Shown piece after piece: positions 58,779 to 64,000 of a DNA stretch of 64,000 nt. The stretch spans positions 744,001-808,000 of the forward strand of contig NZ_JABBKX010000001.1 of the NCBI RefSeq assembly GCF_012927745.1, in the 5' to 3' direction. How positions within the stretch are numbered: position 1 is the stretch's first letter; each line of letters starts with the position of its first letter. Origin of the DNA: Neoroseomonas marina (GTDB lineage Bacteria > Pseudomonadota > Alphaproteobacteria > Acetobacterales > Acetobacteraceae). Position numbers and translations under genes: made by a program. The notes under the pieces were generated by a model, which worked only from the letters and a program-made list of their open reading frames with translations, made no database searches and was not told where the DNA came from.

Positions 58779-59744
58779 TCAGCCCTGCAGCCGGATCCCG
58801 GTGATCTCCACCATCCGGCGCCAGCGCTCCACCTCCTCGCGCTGGAAGGCGGCGAAGGCGTCGGCGGGCATCGGCGCCGCGACGAAGCCCTGGGACGTCA
58901 GGCGCTCGCGCATCGCGGGCTCGGCCAGGATACGCATCAGCGCGTCCGACAGGCGCGTGACGATGGCCGCATCGGTGCGCGCCGGCGCCCACAGGCCGAA
59001 CCAGGCATCGACCGCGAGGTCCTGCGCGCCCTGCTCGGTGAAGGTCGGCACGTCGGGCGTCTCGGGCAGCCGGGCGGGGGAGCCGACGCCGAGGGCGCGC
59101 AGACGCCCCTCCCGCACCAGCTGCACCACCTGCGGCCAGGTGGAGACGAAGAAGTCCACCGTGCCCGACACCGTGTCCGTCGTCGCCTGCGCGCCGCCGC
59201 GATAGGGAACGTGGGTGGCGTCCATGCCTTCGCGCTTCACGAAGGTCTCGGCGATGACGTGGCTCGCGGACCCGGCGCCAGAGGAGGCATAGGTCACCCG
59301 CCCGCCGTTCTTCCCCTTGGCGGCGAGTTCCGCCAGCGTCCGCGCGCCGTTCATCGGCACCACCAGCGCGTGATGCACCGCGGCCAGCCGTGCGATGGGC
59401 GCGAAATCCGCCACCGGATCGAAGGGCAGCGAGGGCAGCATCGCCGCATTCGCCGCATGGGTCTGATTGTTGCCGAGCGAGAGCGTCGTCCCGTCCGGCG
59501 CCGCCTGCGCCACGGCCTGGGTGCCCACGACGGCCGCGCCGCCCGGCCGGTTGTCCACGACGAAGGTGCTGCCCGCGAAGGCCTCCTGCAGCGCCGCCGC
59601 CAACGAACGCGCCAGCACGTCGGTCGAACCGCCCGGCGGATAGGCCACCACGACGCGCACCGGCCGCGACGGCCAAGCCTGCGCCCCGGCAACGGCGGGG
59701 GCGGCGAGAAGCGGGGTCGCGAGCAGGGCGCGGCGGCGGATCAT
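58779..59744 (-). CDS. tripartite tricarboxylate transporter (Bug-type) substrate-binding protein
   Basis: A 321-residue exported protein (signal RRRALLATPLLAAPAVAGAQ). WPSRPVRVVVAYPPGGSTDVLARSLAAALQEAFAGSTFVVDNRPGGAAVVGTQAVAQA (24-81) is the Bug start, VTYASSGAGSASHVIAETFVKREGMDATHVPYRGGAQATTDTVSGTVDFFVST near 149 the ligand cleft and LPETPDVPTFTEQGAQDLAVDAWFGLWAPA near 227 the C-lobe. Solitary; convergent with holC (3 bases between stops). Ligand unidentified. Confidence 0.88.
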   Translation of the reverse strand: MIRRRALLATPLLAAPAVAGAQAWPSRPVRVVVAYPPGGSTDVLARSLAAALQEAFAGSTFVVDNRPGGAAVVGTQAVAQAAPDGTTLSLGNNQTHAANAAMLPSLPFDPVADFAPIARLAAVHHALVVPMNGARTLAELAAKGKNGGRVTYASSGAGSASHVIAETFVKREGMDATHVPYRGGAQATTDTVSGTVDFFVSTWPQVVQLVREGRLRALGVGSPARLPETPDVPTFTEQGAQDLAVDAWFGLWAPARTDAAIVTRLSDALMRILAEPAMRERLTSQGFVAAPMPADAFAAFQREEVERWRRMVEITGIRLQG

Positions 59745-59914
59745 GGCGGTCTCCTCCCGGCGGCGCGGGGGCGCCGGCCATGGCGCTCCTCTGGCCGATC
59801 CTGCGCCGTCGGTCCAGCCCGCCTGACGCGTCCATTGTCACGCAAGCTTTCGTTGTTTTCGGCCGCCACCGGGCGCTAGCGTTCGATCACTGCGTCAGGT
59901 GAAGGAGGGGCGTG

Positions 59915-60091
59915 ATGGCGAACATCGAATCGCCCCGGCCGGCCCGCGAGGCCGCCCGGATCGCACCACCGGAGAAGCGTCCGGTGCAGGAACCGCCGAC
60001 CGGCCGCGCGCTGTGGCCGACCTTCATGCGGCGGACGCTCGAGGAGGAACAGGTTCGCGCCGGCGGGCAGCAGGTGCGCCGGGCGGGGTGA
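59915..60091 (+). CDS. 58-residue hypothetical protein
   Basis: ATG 59915 follows an excellent ribosome site (AAGGAGGGG) and reads 58 residues to TGA 60089-60091, one base before the convergent ABC-F stop. The sequence is polar and Pro/Arg-rich, with ALWPTFMRRTLEEEQVRAGGQQ as its only hydrophobic/helical part; no signal peptide or Cys. Start context and clean end support translation. Function unknown. Confidence 0.55.
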   Translation: MANIESPRPAREAARIAPPEKRPVQEPPTGRALWPTFMRRTLEEEQVRAGGQQVRRAG

Positions 60092-60092
60092 C

Positions 60093-61961
60093 TCAAGCAG
60101 CCTCGAGCCGCGCTGACACCTCGAGCCATTCCTCCTCCAGCGCCGCGGTATCCTTCGCGATCGCGGCGCGGCGGGTATTCGCCCAGGCGATGTCCTCGGG
60201 CTTGAAGCGCGCATAGGTGTCGGGGTCCGAGAGTCGTTTCTCGATCAGCGCGTCCTCACGCGCGAGCTTCTCGAGGCTCTGCTCGATCTCCTTGATGCGC
60301 GCGCGCAGGGGGGCGGTCGCGACCCGGGTTTCCGCCCGCTCGCGCCGCGCGCCTGCCTTGGCACCGCCGGGCTCGGCGCGGCCGCCGGCGCCACGGGCGC
60401 GTTCGGCCAGCAGCGCGCGGTAGTCGTCGAGGTCGCCGTCGAAATTCGTCACCGTGCCGTCCGCGACCAGCCAGAGCCGATCGGCGGCGAGTTCCACCAG
60501 ATGCGGGTCGTGGGTGATCAGCACCACAGCGCCGGAATAATCCGCGAGCGCCTTCACCAATGCCTCGCGCGCATCGATGTCGAGGTGGTTGGTCGGTTCG
60601 TCGAGGATCAGCAGCTGCGGCGCGTCACGCGTCGTCAGCGCCAGCAGCAGCCGCGCCTTCTCGCCGCCCGACAGCGCGGTGATGCGGTTGTCCGCGCGGT
60701 CGGCGTCGAGCCCGAAGCGGGCGAGCTGCGACCGGCAGGCCGTCTCCGTCGCCCTGGGCAGCGCCGCCTGCATGTGCGTCAGCGGCGTGCCGTTCAGGTC
60801 GAGTTCCTCCGCCTGATGCTGCGCGAAATAGCCGACACGCAGCTTGGCGTTGCGGAAATGCGTTCCGCCCTCGGGCTGCAGGCGCCCGGCGAGCAGCTTC
60901 GCGAGCGTCGACTTGCCGTTGCCATTGGCGCCCAGCAGCGCGATGCGGTCGTCCTGGTCGAGCCGCAGCGTCAGGTTGCGCAGGATCGGCGGCCCGCCAT
61001 AGCCGACCGAGCAGCCGTTCAGCGACAGGATCGGCGGCGGCAATTCGTCGGAAGACGGAAAGGCGAAGCGGACGGGCGTGTCCTCGACCACCGCCTCGAT
61101 CGCCGGCATGCGTTCCAGCGCCTTGATGCGGGACTGCGCCTGGCGCGCCTTGGACGCCTTGTAGCGGAAGCGGTCGATGAAGGACTGGATGTGCGCGCGT
61201 TCGGCGGCGATGCGTTCGTTCGCCGCGGCCTGCTGGGCCTGGCGCTCGGCGCGCATGCGCACGAAATCGGCGAAGTTGCCCTGGTAGAGCGTGATCTTGC
61301 GCTGGTCGAGATGCGCGATCGAATCGACGCAGCGTTCCAGCAGCCCGCGGTCGTGGCTGACGACGATCGCGGCGCCGGCGAAGCGCTGCAGCCAGGATTC
61401 GAGCCACATGGTGGCTTCGAGATCGAGGTGGTTGGTCGGTTCGTCCAGCAGCAGCAATTCGGGTTCGAGGAACAGCGCGCGGGCGAGGGCCACGCGCATC
61501 CGCCACCCGCCGGAGAATTCCCGCGACGGCCGCGCCTGCGCCGCCGCATCGAAGCCGAGGCCCGAGAGGATTGCACCCGCTCGCGCCGGCGCGCTGTCGG
61601 CGCGGATCGCGATCAGCCGGTCGTGGATCTCGGCGAGGCGCGCGGGATCGGCGGAGGTCTCGGCCTCCGTCATCAGCGCGGTGCGCTCGGTATCGGCGGC
61701 GAGCACCACGTCGATCAGCGCCTCGTCGCCGCCGGGCGCTTCCTGCGCCACATGCGCCATGCGCGCGCGCTGGGCGAGGCGGAGTTCACCGCCATCGGGC
61801 TGCAGGTCGCCGGTGATCGCGCGCAGCAGGGTCGATTTGCCGGCGCCGTTGCGCCCGACCAGGCCGACCTTGCGGCCGTCGTCGATCTGCAGGTTCGCCC
61901 CTTCCAGCAGCGGCCGGCCGGCAACGCGGATGGTCAGGTCGCGGATGGAAAGGACGGTCAT
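60093..61961 (-). CDS. ABC-F family ATP-binding protein
   Basis: A 622-residue soluble protein with two ATPase domains and no membrane part. Domain 1: Walker A GRNGAGKSTLLRAI near 36, signature FSGGWRMRVALARALF, Walker B LLLLDEPTNHLD near 165. The linker at about 230-300 is charged (NERIAAERAHIQSFIDRFRYKASKARQAQSR). Domain 2: GANGNGKSTLAKLL near 345, LSGGEKARLLLALT and LLILDEPTNHLD. A C-terminal coiled coil closes it (RIKEIEQSLEKLAREDALIEKRL). It acts on ribosomes like Uup/YheS. Start 61961 (MTVLSIRDL) fits homologues. Confidence 0.92.
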   Translation of the reverse strand: MTVLSIRDLTIRVAGRPLLEGANLQIDDGRKVGLVGRNGAGKSTLLRAITGDLQPDGGELRLAQRARMAHVAQEAPGGDEALIDVVLAADTERTALMTEAETSADPARLAEIHDRLIAIRADSAPARAGAILSGLGFDAAAQARPSREFSGGWRMRVALARALFLEPELLLLDEPTNHLDLEATMWLESWLQRFAGAAIVVSHDRGLLERCVDSIAHLDQRKITLYQGNFADFVRMRAERQAQQAAANERIAAERAHIQSFIDRFRYKASKARQAQSRIKALERMPAIEAVVEDTPVRFAFPSSDELPPPILSLNGCSVGYGGPPILRNLTLRLDQDDRIALLGANGNGKSTLAKLLAGRLQPEGGTHFRNAKLRVGYFAQHQAEELDLNGTPLTHMQAALPRATETACRSQLARFGLDADRADNRITALSGGEKARLLLALTTRDAPQLLILDEPTNHLDIDAREALVKALADYSGAVVLITHDPHLVELAADRLWLVADGTVTNFDGDLDDYRALLAERARGAGGRAEPGGAKAGARRERAETRVATAPLRARIKEIEQSLEKLAREDALIEKRLSDPDTYARFKPEDIAWANTRRAAIAKDTAALEEEWLEVSARLEAA

Positions 61962-62122
61962 GGGGGCCGCCTTGTAGAACAGCGGCCCGCTTATGGCACC
62001 TGCCGAAGCCGCGGCGCGGCCTGTGACTTTCATTTGTTGCGATAGCGGCCCCGGACCGGCCTTATGGTCCGCCGGGCGTCGCCTCGCCGCGCCGCCCGGG
62101 ACACGGCAGCACGGGAGCGCCC

Positions 62123-62923
62123 ATGGACTGGAACACCCTCTCGGCCGAGGACGCAGCCCGCCTGATCCTGGACCACCGGGAGCGCGGCGCGCCCCTGCCC
62201 GTGCCGCCGCCCGCCGAACGGCCCGCCGGCATCGCGCAGGCCTATGCCATCCAGGAAGCGCTCCAGGCTCTGATCGAGGCGCGCGGCGCGCGGCCCATCG
62301 GCTGGAAGATCGGCTGCACCAACGCCGCCGCGCGGGCGCATCTCGGCCTCGACGGGCCCTTCTACGGCCGCCTGTATGACGCGGTGACCGAACCCTCCCC
62401 GGCCGACTTCCCCGCCCTGCCCGGCTTCTTCCGGGTCTTCGAGCCCGAGATCGGCCTGCGCATCGCCCGCGACCTGCCGCCCACCGGTGCGCCCTATGAC
62501 GCCGCGGCCATCGCGGCCGCGACCGACGCCCTGGTTCCGGCGATCGAGATCGTCGGATCGCGCCTCGAACCCTGGACCGAGGCCGGGGCGGCGCTGGTCA
62601 CCGCCGACAATGCCTCGCACGGCTGCTGGGTGCATGGGACGCCCGTGACGGACTGGACCGCCTTCGACCCCATGGACAGCCCCATCGCCCTGCAGGTCGA
62701 CGGCGGGGAACCGGTCCTGGGGCGGGGCCGCAACGTCGATGGCGGGCCCTTCGGCGCTGCCGCTTGGCTGGCCAATGCGCTGGCGGCCAAGGGGCGCTAC
62801 CTCCGGGCAGGGGACTTCGTCTCCACCGGCACGGTCGCGCCCCCGGTCGCAGTCGGCGCGGGGCAGACGGCGCGGGCGGATTTCGGTGCCCTCGGCATGG
62901 TGGAGGTCCGGATCGGCGCCTGA
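62123..62923 (+). CDS. 2-keto-4-pentenoate hydratase family protein
   Basis: A 266-residue MhpD-like hydratase or decarboxylase of the FAH fold. IAQAYAIQEALQALIEARGARPIGWKIGCTNAAARAHLGLDGPFYGRLYD near 37-85 is the family start, FEPEIGLRIARDLPP near 108 supplies metal Glu residues, and VPAIEIVGSRLEPW and GSTVAPPV-like STGTVAPPVAVGAGQ near 233 the end. It would act in meta-cleavage of aromatic rings or on similar keto acids. No other meta-cleavage gene is nearby. Divergent from the ABC-F gene. Confidence 0.87.
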   Translation: MDWNTLSAEDAARLILDHRERGAPLPVPPPAERPAGIAQAYAIQEALQALIEARGARPIGWKIGCTNAAARAHLGLDGPFYGRLYDAVTEPSPADFPALPGFFRVFEPEIGLRIARDLPPTGAPYDAAAIAAATDALVPAIEIVGSRLEPWTEAGAALVTADNASHGCWVHGTPVTDWTAFDPMDSPIALQVDGGEPVLGRGRNVDGGPFGAAAWLANALAAKGRYLRAGDFVSTGTVAPPVAVGAGQTARADFGALGMVEVRIGA

Positions 62924-63020
62924 TCGGGCCTCCCGCGGGGGCTTGGGGCTTGCGCCGGGGCCGTTCCCCGCCTATCCGGCGCCCGCCTGAATTCCCGCGA
63001 ACGCACAAGGACCGCCAGCC

Positions 63021-63443
63021 ATGGCCATCGAGCGCACCTTCTCCATCATCAAGCCCGACGCGACCCGCCGCAACCTGACCGGCGCCATCAACGCCATCTT
63101 CGAGAAGAACGGCCTGCGCATCGTGGCCCAGAAGCGCGTGTGGATGTCCCGCGCGCACGCCAAGAAGTTCTACGAGGTGCACGCCGCCCGTCCCTTCTAC
63201 AACGACCTGGTGGACTTCATGGTCTCCGGCCCGGTCGTGGTGCAGGTGCTCGAGGGCGAGGATGCCGTGGCGAAGAACCGCGAGCTGATGGGCGCGACCA
63301 ACCCGGCCAATGCCGCCGAGGGCACCATCCGCAAGCTGTACGCCGAGAGCATCGAGGCGAACTCGGTCCATGGTTCGGACAGCCTCGAGAACGCGGCGAT
63401 CGAGATCGCCTACTTCTTCGCCGGCACCGAGATCGTCGGCTGA
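63021..63443 (+). CDS. ndk: nucleoside diphosphate kinase
   Basis: A 140-residue enzyme that exchanges phosphate among nucleoside di- and triphosphates. [32 protein letters not shown] is the start signature; [41 protein letters not shown] near 94-133 contains the phosphorylated His (SVHGSDS, about residue 117). Normal length. Followed by a cluster of stable hairpins. Confidence 0.96.
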   Translation: MAIERTFSIIKPDATRRNLTGAINAIFEKNGLRIVAQKRVWMSRAHAKKFYEVHAARPFYNDLVDFMVSGPVVVQVLEGEDAVAKNRELMGATNPANAAEGTIRKLYAESIEANSVHGSDSLENAAIEIAYFFAGTEIVG

Positions 63444-63455
63444 TCCTCCGGCGGG

Positions 63456-63544
63456 CGGGGGGCCTGCCCCCCGCCGCCCTGCCGGCCCTGAGGCCGGCCG
63501 CGCCGTCGTGGCGCCCAAACGCGAACGGCGCCCCAGGGGGCGCC
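63456..63544 (+). terminator. three successive GC hairpins between ndk and cytochrome oxidase subunit IV
   Basis: Stem 1: CGGGGGGC (63456-63463) with GCCCCCCG (63466-63473). Stem 2: GCCGGCC (63481-63487) with GGCCGGC (63492-63498). Stem 3: GGCGCCCC (63527-63534) with GGGGCGCC (63537-63544). None has a T-run. Lying between convergent genes, they probably end both transcripts; stems 1 and 2 also echo the REP-like double-hairpin layout. Confidence 0.5.
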
Positions 63545-63620
63545 GCAGCGTCTCATCCGATCAAGGATCCATGCCCCGCACCGCCCGGCCCGAAGCCGGG
63601 AGGGCGCGGTCCTGCGCGCG

Positions 63621-63782
63621 TCAGCGCACCAGGAACAGGTACATCAGGACCAGGACGACGATGCAGGCGCCGGTCGACCAGGTCACGAAGGAGGTGAAGC
63701 CCTCCCACGAGCGCTCGCGGTCGGCCAGGATGTCCGCGGACTTCACTTCGACGAAATCATAGTGGGTCTGCTGCTCGGCCAC
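63621..63782 (-). CDS. aa3-type cytochrome c oxidase subunit IV
   Basis: A 53-residue membrane protein starting at GTG 63782 after a GAGGA ribosome site. The polar N-terminus has HYDFVEVKSADILADRERSWEGFTSFVTW and one helix follows (STGACIVVLVLMYLFLV). RxxxWxxFtxf before a single helix is the signature of the small bacterial aa3 oxidase subunit IV, which packs against subunits I and III in the inner membrane. It is remote from the main cox genes. It lies 28 bases after the purN stop, so the two may be cotranscribed. Confidence 0.82.
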   Translation of the reverse strand: MAEQQTHYDFVEVKSADILADRERSWEGFTSFVTWSTGACIVVLVLMYLFLVR

Positions 63783-63810
63783 GGCGCGTCCTCGGGAAGC
63801 TATCTCTGGA

Positions 63811-64000
63811 TCAGCGTTTAGAAAGGCCGGGCGCGGACGGCAAGGGGTTCGCGAGGCTCCCGGTCGCCCACGGCGCATCCGATATGCCGGCCCGGCCACC
63901 TTCGACCCGAACCCGCCCAGCTGCAAGCCAGGCCAGGGCGGCGGGGTAGATGCGATGCTCCTCGGCCAGGACCCGGGCGGCCAGGGCCGCTTCGCTGTCC
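63811..64000 (-). CDS. purN: phosphoribosylglycinamide formyltransferase, C-terminal part
   Basis: Only the last 62 residues are in the window; the 5' end lies beyond the right edge. The readable start DSEAALAARVLAEEHRIYPAAL followed by AWLAAGRVRV matches the conserved C-terminal helix of PurN, which transfers a formyl group from 10-formyl-THF to GAR in purine synthesis. The last 30 residues are variable. Stop TGA at 63811-63813. Confidence 0.85.
   Translation of the reverse strand, partial: DSEAALAARVLAEEHRIYPAALAWLAAGRVRVEGGRAGISDAPWATGSLANPLPSAPGLSKR

Overview
The window is very GC-rich DNA packed with genes on both strands. The gene content points to an alphaproteobacterium of the Acetobacteraceae, most like Roseomonas and relatives. 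Evidence for this is the three solitary tripartite-tricarboxylate (Bug-type) binding proteins, an EipB-family envelope protein, an aa3-oxidase subunit IV, the plant-type glutamate-cysteine ligase, and frequent GTG starts with GTGA stop/start overlaps. This placement is inferred from gene content alone. No tRNA, rRNA, CRISPR, prophage or insertion sequence was seen.

Layout. 0-9.3 kb: small unknown gene, rsmE-gshA, ubiA with a protein methyltransferase, a WD40-cytochrome c fusion, an SDR, and a marR-emrA-emrB efflux operon with a candidate operator. 9.3-16.6 kb: lipoprotein, ferric-reductase-like flavocytochrome, 2-hydroxyacid dehydrogenase, an inverted pair of REP-like double hairpins, acyl-CoA dehydrogenase, MATE exporter, secreted hydrolase, and a small secreted protein ending at a clear intrinsic terminator. 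16.7-24 kb: two sugar-acid gene sets. One is IlvD/Edd dehydratase, SDR and FAH-family hydrolase. The other is an altronate-dehydratase-like enzyme, a 67-residue membrane protein and a class II aldolase, joined by stop/start overlaps. 24-26.7 kb: a TPP riboswitch in front of a solitary family 5 solute-binding protein, then an eipB-like gene. 26.8-35 kb: aspS, aldo/keto reductase, rnd, a lipoprotein with a trypsin-like fold lacking all three catalytic residues, patatin, dihydroorotase, nitroreductase. 35-44.8 kb: DMT exporter, acyltransferase, YicC, gmk, AEC transporter, cyclopropane synthase, and the rpsF-rpsR-DUF2232-rplI operon. 45-54.9 kb: Bug proteins, a methyltransferase, fabD-unknown-fabG, an esterase, tsaC/sua5 with cysQ. 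55-64 kb: two tandem leucyl aminopeptidases, a secreted protein, holC, ABC-F ATPase, 2-keto-4-pentenoate hydratase, ndk, cytochrome oxidase subunit IV and the 3' end of purN.

How the genes work together. Housekeeping functions are interleaved with catabolic and uptake genes typical of a soil or water heterotroph living on organic acids. The most unusual parts are the TPP riboswitch reading into an orphan family 5 binding protein with a visible Shine-Dalgarno sequester, the two sugar-acid gene sets lying side by side, the pseudoprotease lipoprotein, and the dispersed double-hairpin repeats.
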